Assembly: GCA_035764005.1 (NCBI GenBank)
Contig: DASTZZ010000005.1
Coordinates: 18,913-82,912, forward strand
Origin: Terriglobales bacterium
Lineage (GTDB): Bacteria > Acidobacteriota > Terriglobia > Terriglobales > Acidobacteriaceae
Direction: 5' to 3'
Length of the DNA stretch: 64,000 nt
Within the stretch, counting starts at the first letter, position 1, and each line of letters opens with the position of its first letter. A model generated the notes under the pieces. That model was not told the origin of the DNA. It saw only the letters and a program-made list of their open reading frames with translations, and did no database searches. Positions 44,839 through 55,388 of this stretch are shown piece by piece. The translations under genes were made by a program, and so were the position numbers.

Positions 44839-47100
44839 ATGGACAAACTTTATCAGAGAGAACTCATGCACACATTTGGTTCATGGACAGCGTCGCTGTT
44901 GTTGATCGTGATCGCATGCAGTTGCAGCAATGCCCAGTCCGCGAAGTACATCGATCCCTTTATGGGAACTGAAGGCGGCGGACACGTCTTTCCCGGCCCC
45001 AGCCTGCCGTTCGGCATGATCAAACCTGGTCCTGACATGAGTCCCAATACGGGAAACGCCGGCTGGCTGCCTGACGGAAACATCAACGGCTTCAGTCAGA
45101 CGCACGTAAGCGGTACCGGCGGAGGAGCAAAGTACGGAAATGTCCTCATTCAGCCCACAACAGACGACGTTCTGCCCAATGACTTCAGTTCACCGCGGCA
45201 GGACGAGAACGCGGCCGTTGGCTTTTACAGCGTGAATCTCACGCGTTATTCGGCAAAGGTTGAGATCACCGCTTCGCGACGAGTCGCGCTATATCGGTTT
45301 ACCTATCCCGAGGCGTCGAAAGCCAACATTCTGTTCGACGCCGGCCACTGTCTTAGCAGCGGAGCCAGACAGCACGAGGATCAACGCCTGACCGCCTCGT
45401 CCGTGAAAGTCCTTTCTCCAAGTGAGGTAAGCGGCTCCACGACCGTGATCGGTGGATGGAACCAGCAGACCAGACCGTACACCGTCTATTTTTATGCGAT
45501 CAGCGATACGCCCGCGACTGCGTCAGGGACATGGCTCAACGGTGCTTTGAGTGCCGGAGCGCGCGAACAGCAGGCGAGTGATGGAGGTAAAGCCGGAGCC
45601 TGGTTGCAATTCCGTACCAAAGCGGGACAGCAGGTTCGGCTCAAGATCGGGATCTCTTTTATTGGCGTCGAGCAGGCGAAGCTCAACGCGACTCGCGAAA
45701 TCTCTGGCTTCGATTTTGACAAGACGCGTGGAGCAGCCGAGGCAGCTTGGAACAAGGCGCTTAGCACGATAGAAATCAGAGGTGTAAGTCCCGATCAGAT
45801 GCAACTGTTCTACACCTCGCTCTATCACACGATGCTTATGCCGGTAGATCGCACAGGAGAGAATCCGCTTTGGAAATCCAGCGAGCCGTATTACGACGAT
45901 TTCTACGCGATCTGGGACACATTCCGCAGTTCCGGACCGCTACTCACGTTGATTGCGCCCGATCGGCAGGCAGCGAGCGTACGTGCTCTGATCGACATCT
46001 ATCGCCATGACGGATACATGCCCGATGCCCGAAGTGGGAATTTCAACGGACGCACCCAGGGCGGCAGCAACGCCGAGTTTTTCGTTACGGATGCGTATCT
46101 TAAGAAGCTTCCTGGAATCGACTGGAATGATGGATATGCAGCAGAAGTCAAAGACGCAGAGGTCCCTCCTGAGAATCAGTTCAAGGAAGGCCGTGGTGGG
46201 CTGGAGGATTATAAGTCGCTCGGTTACGCAAGTATCGAAAGCGTCGATCGTCCCGGTTCCAAGCAGATGGAGTATGCAGCCGACGATTTTGAGGTCGCAC
46301 TGTTAGCCAAAGCTCTCGGCAAAACTGCCGATTACGAGAAGTACCTGGCAAGATCGCAAAATTGGGAAAAGCTCTGGGATCCAGATTTTGAAGACGGCGG
46401 ATTCAAAGGGTTCATTCGCCCGCGTCATCGCGACGGATCATGGAAGCAGGACTTCACGGCGCTGCAGCACTGCACGTGGGGCGGGGATACGTTTTACGAA
46501 GGCAATTCCTGGACGTACTCAACCTTCGTTCCTCAGGACGTAGCTGGAATGATCCAAAAATCGGGAGGCAAAGATGTCTTTGTGAAACGTCTCGACGCGT
46601 TTTTCGATGTTCCCGGACGGTACGATGTCGGTAACGAACCAGGATTTCTGGCTCCATACCTGTATATTTGGGCAGGCAGACAGGACAAAACCGCTGAACG
46701 TGTTCGCGAAATCATAGCCAGGAACTATCACACGGGCCGAGAGGGAATTCCCGGCAACGACGATTCCGGCGCGATGGGCTCATGGTACGCCTTCGGAGTG
46801 ATCGGTATCTTTCCCAATGCGGGACAAGACGTGTACCTGATCGGCAGTCCGGCAATTCCCGAAACGACCTTTCATCTGATTAATGGAAAGACCTTCACGA
46901 TCGAAGCAAAGAACGTCTCATCCGAAAACAAATACGTGATCTCAGCGGAGTGGAATGGCAAGCCGTACAACCAAGGTTGGTTTCGCCACGACGACATTCT
47001 GCGCGGCGGACGCCTCGGGCTGGTAATGGGGCCCCAACCAGGCAAATGGCCAAATGGACCTCCTCCGCCCTCCTCCTCCGACGCGCGAACAGCGTACTAG
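44839..47100 (+). CDS. GH92 family alpha-mannosidase, exported
   Basis: A 753-residue glycoside hydrolase. Signal: LLLIVIACSCSNAQS, with a possible lipobox Cys. GH92 features: YIDPFMGTEGGGHVFPG near the start, GFSQTHVSGTG, and GNDDSGAMGSWYAFGVIGIFP near the C-terminus. Members remove alpha-linked mannose from glycans. ATG 44839 is used; an ATG nine codons later gives a shorter signal. Confidence 0.92.
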   Translation: MDKLYQRELMHTFGSWTASLLLIVIACSCSNAQSAKYIDPFMGTEGGGHVFPGPSLPFGMIKPGPDMSPNTGNAGWLPDGNINGFSQTHVSGTGGGAKYGNVLIQPTTDDVLPNDFSSPRQDENAAVGFYSVNLTRYSAKVEITASRRVALYRFTYPEASKANILFDAGHCLSSGARQHEDQRLTASSVKVLSPSEVSGSTTVIGGWNQQTRPYTVYFYAISDTPATASGTWLNGALSAGAREQQASDGGKAGAWLQFRTKAGQQVRLKIGISFIGVEQAKLNATREISGFDFDKTRGAAEAAWNKALSTIEIRGVSPDQMQLFYTSLYHTMLMPVDRTGENPLWKSSEPYYDDFYAIWDTFRSSGPLLTLIAPDRQAASVRALIDIYRHDGYMPDARSGNFNGRTQGGSNAEFFVTDAYLKKLPGIDWNDGYAAEVKDAEVPPENQFKEGRGGLEDYKSLGYASIESVDRPGSKQMEYAADDFEVALLAKALGKTADYEKYLARSQNWEKLWDPDFEDGGFKGFIRPRHRDGSWKQDFTALQHCTWGGDTFYEGNSWTYSTFVPQDVAGMIQKSGGKDVFVKRLDAFFDVPGRYDVGNEPGFLAPYLYIWAGRQDKTAERVREIIARNYHTGREGIPGNDDSGAMGSWYAFGVIGIFPNAGQDVYLIGSPAIPETTFHLINGKTFTIEAKNVSSENKYVISAEWNGKPYNQGWFRHDDILRGGRLGLVMGPQPGKWPNGPPPPSSSDARTAY

Positions 47101-47216
47101 CATCACTGACTCTCCTGTTGACAGACTCACGTTGGGAGAGTAGAAGCTATGCATCTTTCATTCCCTAAATTGAACGCGGGCTCTGGTCGAAGCTACTACT
47201 GCCAGGAGGTGTAGCG

Positions 47217-48002
47217 ATGAACTTCGAGCGACGAGACTTCCTACGCGTGACCTCTGCGGGACTCGCAGGCGGCATCTTCAACTTCCCTAACGCACTCGCG
47301 CAGGTGAATCAAGGTGACCAATCTCCTACTCAGCCACCAGCAGGCCAAAAAACAACAAATTCCTCGCAAGAAACGAGCCCTTACGAGAGCAGGTATCCGG
47401 GGGGAGTGCACTTCAACGGCGGTTCCGGCTCTCTTGTTCTGCATTTGAAATTCAAGACAGGCATTCTTGATGTGCATGTTGAAAATTTCAGTCGTGGAGA
47501 TGACAAGCTGTTCATCATGGACGGAACTTTCGAGCCTGCCGACAAATCAAAAAAACCGACAAGAGTGTATCGATCGTATTTTGGCGCAGGGGATGGGAAC
47601 GAGATCTTCGCGCGACTGGGTGACGGCCATGAATGGACTACCCTCGTTATGGCTCCAAGTGAACGCGACGGTGTCGAATCTTTGACGGTATGGAATACCG
47701 CTCAGCCTGTGCAAACCTTTCATATCGATAGACACAAATTTAATGACGATCCACACAATCCTGACGGATATGTGATCGACATAAGAGGTCGGCGCTTCGA
47801 TTTGCAGGGCAAAAGAGAACCACCTCCGATCACTGCAGAAGAGTTGCAGAATTCGCTTGAGAATCTTCCGGACTATGTCGCCTTTACCAGAGGCAGAGGA
47901 GTTTCGGGCAGACATGCTGCACCTATGGAGTTTGTTTGCGGGGCTCTCATTTTGATCGTCCCTGGAGGTGCGCTATATATCATTGGTTGGAACGCGTGGT
48001 GA
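47217..48002 (+). CDS. Tat-exported protein of unknown family
   Basis: A 261-residue protein with a twin-arginine signal (ERRDFLRVTSAG). A low-complexity Gln/Ser/Thr linker is followed by a beta-rich domain (GSGSLVLHLKFKTGIL, FHIDRHKFNDDPHNPDGYVIDIRGRRFDL). The C-terminus has a hydrophobic segment (CGALILIVPGGALYIIG). AGGAGG lies 9 bases before the ATG. I recognise no domain. Its last 30 bases overlap the convergent kinase gene. Confidence 0.75.
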   Translation: MNFERRDFLRVTSAGLAGGIFNFPNALAQVNQGDQSPTQPPAGQKTTNSSQETSPYESRYPGGVHFNGGSGSLVLHLKFKTGILDVHVENFSRGDDKLFIMDGTFEPADKSKKPTRVYRSYFGAGDGNEIFARLGDGHEWTTLVMAPSERDGVESLTVWNTAQPVQTFHIDRHKFNDDPHNPDGYVIDIRGRRFDLQGKREPPPITAEELQNSLENLPDYVAFTRGRGVSGRHAAPMEFVCGALILIVPGGALYIIGWNAW

Positions 48003-50402
48003 ATCCGAACCTTTCGCCTCGATAGCCGCAAACAGTCCAAGTTGCTTCAGGATTTCCTGAAATGCTGGATCTCGGCGCAGACCCTTGAACAGCGGCGAGA
48101 TTCCAAGTTCCACCACGCCGGCTGCTTTTTCAGTAACTGCCTGCTGCAGCAATTGCAGAGTGCGCTCCCTGTTAGCGGTCCCGGCATAGACTACGGCCAA
48201 GGAGTACGCAGATGCTGCTCCACGTTCAACTGAACTCTCAAGCTGGTTCAGGATTTCTCGGGTTTGCTCCCTTTGTCCCATAACTGCATAGACGTATCCG
48301 AGTTCGGCTATGTATTCTGGTGTTCCCGGCGAAAGCTCAATAGCTTTTTTCAATTCGGGAATCGCTTTGTTATAGCTCTGCTGCGCAGCATAGGCGCAAC
48401 CGATGGTTCGGTGGCTGCGAGCGTTTGCCGGGTCAAGGGCGAGTGTCTTCTGGCTCTGTGCAAGGGCATCTTCGTATTGTCCGGCATAATAGAAGATCAG
48501 GGCCAGATTGGAATTGGCATAACTGGAAAGCGGATCTAGCTGCTGCGCCTTCCGGGCCTCACTTAGCGCCTCCGTAACCCTTCCTCTTTCGGTCAGGAGA
48601 TTTGAGTACCAGGCGTGAAGCGTGGGTAAACCCGAATTCAATTCAATTGCTTGCCTGTACTCCGATTCCGCTCCATCCCAATTCCAATCGTAATCCTCCA
48701 TCACTTTAGCGAGAGCGGCGTGCGCCTCCGCCGATGAGGGATCAAGTCGCAGAGCTTGCTGAGCGGCTGAGCGCGCTTTTTCAAAATTGTCTTTGCCGGA
48801 AGAGCCCGCCAGCTCCGGAAGTAAGTGGTAAGAATCTGAGAGCGCGGCGTATGCGAGCGCGTAATGCGGGTCGATTGCAATTGCCTTCTGCAGGTATTCG
48901 ACACTCATCTGTACCCCGGTGTTCGTGCGCTGGTTCCAGTAGTAGCGCCCGCGCAAATAGTTCTCGTGCGCTTCAGGGTTTACCGCGCGTGGTCTGTTCA
49001 ACCGGCGCAGTTCTTCAGCAGTCAGCTTGATCTGGATCTCGTCGGCGATGGCTTTCGCGACATCTTCCTGAAGAGTCAGGATGTCGCCAACGTTTCTCTC
49101 GTAGGTTCTGGTCCAAAATGGAACATCGGTCTGGGCCCGGATCAGCTTTGCCTGCACCTTCACGTGGTGATCGAATCGTTCTACCGAGCCTTCCAAAACT
49201 GCATCGACATTCAGCTCTTTCGCGATCTGCGGCAGCGACTTCGTAGAACCCTTGTAGGTCATCATCGACGTACGTGAGATCACTCGAAGAGCGCTGATCT
49301 GGGCGAGATCGGTGATCAGTTCTTCAGTCATTCCATCGGCGAAGTATTCCTGATCTGCACCTGCCGAATAGTCCTTTAATGGCAGAACGGCGACGGATTG
49401 AACAACCGGGGCGCTCGCATGAGTCAGCATTCCTTTCGCCCACCAAATGACGGCGCCGGCCACCGCGAGCATGAGGGCGAGAATGGCGGTAACCGCAATT
49501 TCCCGGTTCAGAATTCCGGGAGGCGAACTGGCAGTTTGCGTGCCGGTGCGGACCGAGGCGACTCGGCGCAAATCTACGCCCAGTTCTACTGCCGATTCAT
49601 AACGGTTTTCCGGCTGTTTATCGAGACACTTCATTACAACTTGTTCAAGTTCGAGAGAAGCTCCTGGTCGAATCTGGCCCAGCCGTTTCGGCATTTCATG
49701 AAGGATGTTTTCGATGACGATGAAGGGCGAGCCGTTCGCAAAGGCGCGTCGGCCCGTACACATCTCATAGAGAACCGCGCCGGCGGCATAGATATCGCTT
49801 CTTGCTGATGCTTGTTCGCCGCGCAGTTGTTCTGGCGCCTGATAGGGCAGCGTTCCGGCCATCGGCAAATCCATGACCGATTGGGTGGTATCTGTCGACA
49901 AAGTTTGCGATAACTGCGCCAGGCCAAAATCAAGGATCTTCAAACGGCCATCGGGAGTGAGCTGCAGGTTTGCGGGCTTGAGATCGCGATGCAAAACGCC
50001 GGCCTCGTGTGCGGCCACAAGCCCATCGGCCAATTGCATCCCCACCCTCAGAACTTCATTCGTCGGCATTGTTCCCGAGGCTAAGCGGCTCGCCAGCGTC
50101 TCTCCCGGTATGTACTCCGTGACCAGAAAGTCGATCCCATTCTGGGAATCAAAATCAAAGACCGTGGCGATATTGGGATGATTCAGCCGTGCCAGAACCC
50201 GCGCTTCTTTGTGAAATCGCTTCCGCGCGTTCTCATCATTAAAGGCGGTGGGCGGCAGAAGCTTCAGGGCAACGTCTCGTCCGAGCCGCTCATCGTGGGC
50301 GCGATAGACTACGCCCATTCCGCCCTCTCCCACTTGCTCGAGGAGACGGTAATGGCCGATTAAGCTTCCGAGCGTCATCACGGAACTGGCCATGGCGCGC
50401 AT
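47973..50402 (-). CDS. Ser/Thr protein kinase with TolB-like and TPR domains
   Basis: An 809-residue membrane kinase. Kinase domain at about 15-275: GEGGMGVVYRA, VAI-like Lys in VALKLL, HRDLKPAN, DFGLAQL. One membrane segment follows (VTAILALMLAVAGAVIWW). Then a FlgO/TolB-like domain (VAVLPLKDYS, FADGMTEELITDL, VDAVLEGSV), and TPRs from about 480. This layout is common in Acidobacteria. Target unknown. Confidence 0.9.
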   Translation of the reverse strand: MRAMASSVMTLGSLIGHYRLLEQVGEGGMGVVYRAHDERLGRDVALKLLPPTAFNDENARKRFHKEARVLARLNHPNIATVFDFDSQNGIDFLVTEYIPGETLASRLASGTMPTNEVLRVGMQLADGLVAAHEAGVLHRDLKPANLQLTPDGRLKILDFGLAQLSQTLSTDTTQSVMDLPMAGTLPYQAPEQLRGEQASARSDIYAAGAVLYEMCTGRRAFANGSPFIVIENILHEMPKRLGQIRPGASLELEQVVMKCLDKQPENRYESAVELGVDLRRVASVRTGTQTASSPPGILNREIAVTAILALMLAVAGAVIWWAKGMLTHASAPVVQSVAVLPLKDYSAGADQEYFADGMTEELITDLAQISALRVISRTSMMTYKGSTKSLPQIAKELNVDAVLEGSVERFDHHVKVQAKLIRAQTDVPFWTRTYERNVGDILTLQEDVAKAIADEIQIKLTAEELRRLNRPRAVNPEAHENYLRGRYYWNQRTNTGVQMSVEYLQKAIAIDPHYALAYAALSDSYHLLPELAGSSGKDNFEKARSAAQQALRLDPSSAEAHAALAKVMEDYDWNWDGAESEYRQAIELNSGLPTLHAWYSNLLTERGRVTEALSEARKAQQLDPLSSYANSNLALIFYYAGQYEDALAQSQKTLALDPANARSHRTIGCAYAAQQSYNKAIPELKKAIELSPGTPEYIAELGYVYAVMGQREQTREILNQLESSVERGAASAYSLAVVYAGTANRERTLQLLQQAVTEKAAGVVELGISPLFKGLRRDPAFQEILKQLGLFAAIEAKGSDSPRVPTNDI

Positions 50403-50607
50403 CTTATGACCCGCTCAGGCGCAAGTCAACGCTGTCCGTTTCCGGAGCGGCAAGTAACTTTCTTTTCCCATAACCGGACAGTGAATAAGAAAACAGGCAT
50501 GATCAAGCTTGAAGAGCATTTGCCATCAACTACTTAGATACTGCGTGCTCTGGAATGTTATGTGCAGTACCAGCATCGGAGCTTACAATTCCGTGGCGGG
50601 AGCGCGA

Positions 50608-53067
50608 ATGAAAGTATTCGCTGACATTCGGTACGCGTTGCGCGTCTTGCTCAACGCAAAGGGATTCTCCGTTGTGGCTGTTCTCACGTTGGCGCTTGGT
50701 ATTGGAGCCAATACAGCGATGTTCAGTGTGATCAACGCGGTTTTGCTGCGTCCGCTGCCGTTCCGCGATCCTAGTCAACTCGTCGCCCTCGGCAACTACA
50801 ACACAGAGAGACCGATGCCTGAAGTCGCGCACGGCTCTATGTCGTTTCCTGATTACGTAGACGTCCGCTCTCGCTCCAAAACGTTTCAGGATGTCGCCGC
50901 CTACACACTTAGTGACTCGCGAACGCTTACTGGACTCGGCGAGCCCTTTCGCGTCAAAGCCGCACACGTAACCACGAATCTGTTTTCGGTGCTCGGTGTT
51001 TCTCCGCTCCTCGGACGCACGTTCTCCGACGGAGAAGATGAAGCGCATCATCACGTAGCCATTCTCAGCGACACCTTCTGGCGCACTCACTTCAACTCGG
51101 ATTCACACGTGTTGGGTCGCATGTTCGCGCTCAATGGAACGAACTACGAAGTTGTGGGCGTAATGCCGCGTGGTTTTCAGTGGCCCATCGAGGCTGAAGC
51201 ACAAGACGTCTGGGTAACTTTTTCCGAGTCGGATGAAAGCGATCCTAAAGACAAGCCGATGACAAAGCTGCGCAGCGCGCACTGGATTGAATGCATCGGA
51301 CGGCTGAAAGACGGCGTAACGCTGGAGCAATCGAATGCGGACCTGCGACGGATCGCAAGCACGCTCTCGTCCGAGTTCCCAAACAGCAATACCCGATCTG
51401 GCATTGCCGCGTCTCCGCAGATTACTTATCTGGTCGGCGACTCACGAACATCGCTCCTGGTTCTATTCATCGCCGTCGGCCTGGTGTTGCTCATGGCGTG
51501 CGCCAACGTTGCCAACCTACTGCTCGCCCGAAGCAGCAGCCGGACTCGAGAAATTGCTATTCGTGCAGCGCTCGGTGCGACGCGCGGGCGCATCGTTCGA
51601 CAACTGTTTACGGAAGCACTTGTCCTCGCCGGCGTTGGAGGCGCGCTCGGTATCGCTTTCGCTACATGGTCAGTAAAAGCCGTGTTGAAGTTGTATCCAG
51701 CCAATCTTCCGCGTGCGCAGCAGATTGGAATTGACCCCTGGGTTCTGGTCTTCACTGCCGGATTGGCACTACTCACAGGCTTTCTGTTCGGTCTGCTTCC
51801 GGCTATGCAGGTTTCATCTCCCAACCTCGCCGAAGAGATGCGCAGCGGCAGTGTCAGTAGTACGGAGCGTCGAAGCCAACATCGTCTGCGCTCCGCTCTT
51901 ATCATTGGCCAGATCACGGTTGGCATCGTGCTGCTCACCGGAGCTGGGCTGTTGATCCGCAGCTTGGAGAAGCTATCGCATATCGATCTTGGGTTCAATC
52001 CAGATCATGTTCTGACAGCCGCATTCGATCTTTCGTCCACTCGCTACAAGTCAGATCAGATGGATAGCTTTATCACTGAACTCCTGCAGCGAATTCGTGC
52101 GCTGCCGGAAGTGGTGAACGCCTCGGGTGCAATGCCGCTCCCCCTCAACGACGACGATTGGAGCGTTGATTTCGATCTTGCAGATCATCCGCTGCCTGAA
52201 GCGCAGCAACCCGCTGCCGGGTTTTATGTGGTGCAACCTGGTTTCTTCGAGACGATGCAGATCCCGCTCCTGCGTGGGCGCACCTTTGACGAACGCGATT
52301 CCCGCAATGGGAAGCCTTCGGTAATTATCTCCCGGGGTTTTGCCAGGAAGTACTTTCCGAATCAGGACCCGATTGGCAAGATCATGACCATCGGAGCAGG
52401 CGAAGGCGCGGCCCGGGCTCGCTACAAGACCCGCGAAATCGTGGGAGTTGTTGGAGACATCCGCAAATCGGACCTGACCCGAGCGCCCGGTCCTGCGTAC
52501 TACGTTCCCGAGCCCCAGTTAATGTGGGGCTCGCCGGTGCTCATAGTCCGAGCGAAGCAGGATGCGAAGCTTCTGGCCAAGCCGCTCGGCGAAATTCTGC
52601 GACAAATGGATTCTGAAGCGCCTTTGCACGAAGTCGAAACTCTCGACGACTATCTCGCTCTCGCACTCGGTCGAGCACGTTTCGAAGCTGTGTTGTTGGG
52701 TATATTTGCCGCCGTTGCGCTACTGCTAACCGCGATTGGACTCTATGGCGTTGTAGCGTACGCGGTCGTGCAGCGCACCCGGGAGATTGGAATTCGCATC
52801 GCCGTCGGCGCCTCGCGTCAGCAGGTGCTTGTGATGGTTCTGCATCGCGGATTGGTTCTCACGCTAGCGGGCGTGGCGGCCGGACTGGGATGCGCCTTCG
52901 TACTGGCGAGGTTCATCCAATCGCTGCTTTATGAGATTCCGCCGCATGACCCGGCAACCTATGGGATGGTGAGTGTCATTTTGGGATGCGTAGCCTTGGC
53001 CGCCAGTTACATGCCCGCGTCTCGCGCCACAAAAGTTGACCCCATGATCTCGCTTCGCTCCGAGTAG
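50608..53067 (+). CDS. MacB-like FtsX permease, acidobacterial orphan type
   Basis: An 819-residue protein with two MacB periplasmic/FtsX units. It starts MKVFADIRYALRVLLNAKGF, then VAVLTLALGIGANTAMFSVINAVLLRPLPF, typical of duplicated orphan permeases. The second FtsX part contains VVQRTREIGIRIAVGASR. No ATPase is adjacent, as is usual in this group. ATG 50608 removes a 33-residue upstream extension of no character. Confidence 0.9.
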   Translation: MKVFADIRYALRVLLNAKGFSVVAVLTLALGIGANTAMFSVINAVLLRPLPFRDPSQLVALGNYNTERPMPEVAHGSMSFPDYVDVRSRSKTFQDVAAYTLSDSRTLTGLGEPFRVKAAHVTTNLFSVLGVSPLLGRTFSDGEDEAHHHVAILSDTFWRTHFNSDSHVLGRMFALNGTNYEVVGVMPRGFQWPIEAEAQDVWVTFSESDESDPKDKPMTKLRSAHWIECIGRLKDGVTLEQSNADLRRIASTLSSEFPNSNTRSGIAASPQITYLVGDSRTSLLVLFIAVGLVLLMACANVANLLLARSSSRTREIAIRAALGATRGRIVRQLFTEALVLAGVGGALGIAFATWSVKAVLKLYPANLPRAQQIGIDPWVLVFTAGLALLTGFLFGLLPAMQVSSPNLAEEMRSGSVSSTERRSQHRLRSALIIGQITVGIVLLTGAGLLIRSLEKLSHIDLGFNPDHVLTAAFDLSSTRYKSDQMDSFITELLQRIRALPEVVNASGAMPLPLNDDDWSVDFDLADHPLPEAQQPAAGFYVVQPGFFETMQIPLLRGRTFDERDSRNGKPSVIISRGFARKYFPNQDPIGKIMTIGAGEGAARARYKTREIVGVVGDIRKSDLTRAPGPAYYVPEPQLMWGSPVLIVRAKQDAKLLAKPLGEILRQMDSEAPLHEVETLDDYLALALGRARFEAVLLGIFAAVALLLTAIGLYGVVAYAVVQRTREIGIRIAVGASRQQVLVMVLHRGLVLTLAGVAAGLGCAFVLARFIQSLLYEIPPHDPATYGMVSVILGCVALAASYMPASRATKVDPMISLRSE

Positions 53068-53100
53068 ATAGTTACAGGATCGACGAAGCAGTTTCCTGCC

Positions 53101-54849
53101 TTACTTCGCAGGCGCGATTCGCGCGATGAAGGTCCCCCAATTTGCGAGCAGCGTTCTCGGCGCCAAGGGAATGTATTCGGCGGCGATCCACAGTGCGCCG
53201 TGATCGTCGACCGTCGCGGCGGAGTAATCGCCGGTCCGGGCCGCGCCTTCAGCGCCGAAGTATTTGTAGCCGCTGAAGCCATCGTGCGGAGCTGCACCGG
53301 GGGCGATGATTTGGATATCGCTGATGCCGTTCGCGCCGAGGCTTGCGATGGCTGCGCTCGGATAATAGTCGGCTCCGCTCATTGTGAATGCGATTATGCC
53401 GCTCCCATTTTGGGCAACGCTGAGGGCTGGATGGAAGAGATCAGCATTATGAAGGGCTACATATCCCTGGTGCGCCATTTCTGTCTTCAGGGTCCCTTCT
53501 GGAGATAGCGAGGGAATCAAAGCGAAGTAGGCGATGCCGGCATGCGGCAAGGGATCGTTGCCGACGGCCAGGATCGTCGTGAGGGCTGACCAGAGCTTGC
53601 CGCCAGAGAAGATCGTCTGCTGCATGCGATGGTCGTTGGTAGCGATGAACTGCACTCTCTCGGCTACCAGGCTGCCCAATTCAGTAGTGCCCGCGCGCTG
53701 CGGAGCGTCAGGCGGGACGCCGAAGGGCTCGGTCTCGACAATTGTGTTCTGGAGTTTCAAAGCGGGAACAGCGTCTGCGAGCGAAGCCGTGTTCGTGATC
53801 GCCCATACAGCGATGCGGCGATCGAGCATGTTGCGGATGTCGGCGACGCTGGAGAAGTACTCGACTCCATGCGCCGCATCGTCGGTGGAAAACGAGCTCT
53901 GCTTTGCCGGCTGCACGCTGAATGCGAATCCGCCCGGCAGTTTCGGATTATTCCAATGGACAACGCCCGGCATCGCTCCAGTAGCCAGCAGGCTCTTCGA
54001 GATTGCGTAGAGCTGAACGCCTGCAAATCCGTCGCGCAGGCTGAAGGCATTGGTCGAGATGAAGAACCCATGGGCATCGGCGCCGATCAGCGGTTGATCG
54101 CCGTAGCACGGGCATCCTTCCAAGCCGTCGTTGGTGGTATCGATGCTGTAGACCTTCCAATCCTGCGTCGGATCACTCGTCGTCGAGACTGCGATTAACA
54201 GATGCGTAGGCGCGCTGAAAACTCCGGTGTCGCTGCGTGTCGAGATCGCAACCACTGTAACGAACCAGCGCTGAAGCTGTGTGTCGTAATAGGCGCGTGG
54301 ATCACTGGTGAAATCGCCATAGGCGTCGCTGGCGCGGTTGACCTCCGGCTTCAGCCGGAAGAACTGGTTGAGAGCCGTTGGGCCTTGCTTGAGCGCGCCG
54401 GTAGTGGCGTCGTAAACGGCGAGCGCTGCGTTCACCGCTTGGACGACGAATCCGTTGCCGACTGCCAGGGCTTCGTCGGGAGGCTCGGTGCTGAATTGCG
54501 TATTCGCGTAGACGCCGGTGCCGGCCAGTCGCTGATCGCGATGCGTGAGCCCGTTGAACGCCAGCGCAACACTTGAGGCTGGAGCGACCGCCTGGGGATT
54601 TGCGATTACCGGTATCGAAGCATCGCCCGGTCCGCGCCGAATGCCTGCCAGCTCGCCGTCGGTTTCAGGATGCGGGCTAATCTGCAGATCGTCGGCAGAG
54701 ATACTGGTCGCCGGGATCGCATCCAGCTGCGATGTGCCGAGGTATTGCAGCGTTTCCCGCGTGCTTTGTGCGAAGACTGGCGCGAGAGCCAGGGAGACTA
54801 GACCGCAAATCAAGATGAGCTTGCGTAATGGGGTGAAGCCGGGCAGCAC
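53101..54849 (-). CDS. Large exported protein of unknown function
   Basis: About 582 residues. The signal peptide is LRKLILICGLVSLALAPVFA. The mature part looks beta-rich and repetitive (EALAVGNGFVVQAVNAALAV, DPRAYYDTQLQRWFVTVV, LWSALTTILAVG), as in beta-propeller-like proteins. GTG 54849 is placed just before the signal peptide; the frame stays open to TTG 55023, but that extension is not protein-like. Lies next to a pseudo-receiver gene on the same strand. Confidence 0.7.
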   Translation of the reverse strand: MLPGFTPLRKLILICGLVSLALAPVFAQSTRETLQYLGTSQLDAIPATSISADDLQISPHPETDGELAGIRRGPGDASIPVIANPQAVAPASSVALAFNGLTHRDQRLAGTGVYANTQFSTEPPDEALAVGNGFVVQAVNAALAVYDATTGALKQGPTALNQFFRLKPEVNRASDAYGDFTSDPRAYYDTQLQRWFVTVVAISTRSDTGVFSAPTHLLIAVSTTSDPTQDWKVYSIDTTNDGLEGCPCYGDQPLIGADAHGFFISTNAFSLRDGFAGVQLYAISKSLLATGAMPGVVHWNNPKLPGGFAFSVQPAKQSSFSTDDAAHGVEYFSSVADIRNMLDRRIAVWAITNTASLADAVPALKLQNTIVETEPFGVPPDAPQRAGTTELGSLVAERVQFIATNDHRMQQTIFSGGKLWSALTTILAVGNDPLPHAGIAYFALIPSLSPEGTLKTEMAHQGYVALHNADLFHPALSVAQNGSGIIAFTMSGADYYPSAAIASLGANGISDIQIIAPGAAPHDGFSGYKYFGAEGAARTGDYSAATVDDHGALWIAAEYIPLAPRTLLANWGTFIARIAPAK

Positions 54850-55025
54850 TGCTGTTCTTGGAATCGTATTGTGGTTTGCAGGATGGCGCAAGGCACCATA
54901 GCGGCACGCAGGGCTGAATCTCAGGACCGACAGGGCGCGCTCAGCTGGTTTCTTCGGGAAATGCCAAAGATTGTCGACGAAGCGAAAACCAGACGACGGG
55001 GCGCGTCGTCCCTTGTGCCTCAAAT

Positions 55026-55388
55026 CTACGCGTAGGCCGGTTCGAGCAGGCCTGCCAGGGCGTCGAGCAGAACGTGCTCGCCGTCGCGTGAGTCGATGGC
55101 CGCGTCTACTTCATGGTGACGGCCGCTGGCGTGAATAACCAGTACGCGGCAAAGGGAATTAGCCTTCTTCGCCATGTAGGGGAGATGGTGGCGGTCGTCG
55201 CGCGTAAGTGTATGTCCCAGAACGACTATGTCGTACTTGGCGGCGCGCATAGTTTCCTCGATGGCGCGGCGTCCGACGGCGGTTTGGACGGAATATCCAG
55301 CCTTTTCCATGACAGCCGAGTGCAGTTTGAGGGATTGTGCATCCCCTTCTCCGTACAAAACCGTGGCCTTGACCGAAGTCTTACCCAT
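55026..55388 (-). CDS. Pseudo-receiver (degenerate CheY-like) protein
   Basis: A 120-residue protein with receiver-like layout: ATVLYGEGDAQ, then DIVVLGHTL where the phospho-acceptor Asp should be, then VLVIHASG. The Asp is replaced by Gly and no acidic pocket or C-terminal Lys-Pro is visible, so phosphorylation is unlikely. GGAGGT precedes the ATG. Confidence 0.75.
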   Translation of the reverse strand: MGKTSVKATVLYGEGDAQSLKLHSAVMEKAGYSVQTAVGRRAIEETMRAAKYDIVVLGHTLTRDDRHHLPYMAKKANSLCRVLVIHASGRHHEVDAAIDSRDGEHVLLDALAGLLEPAYA

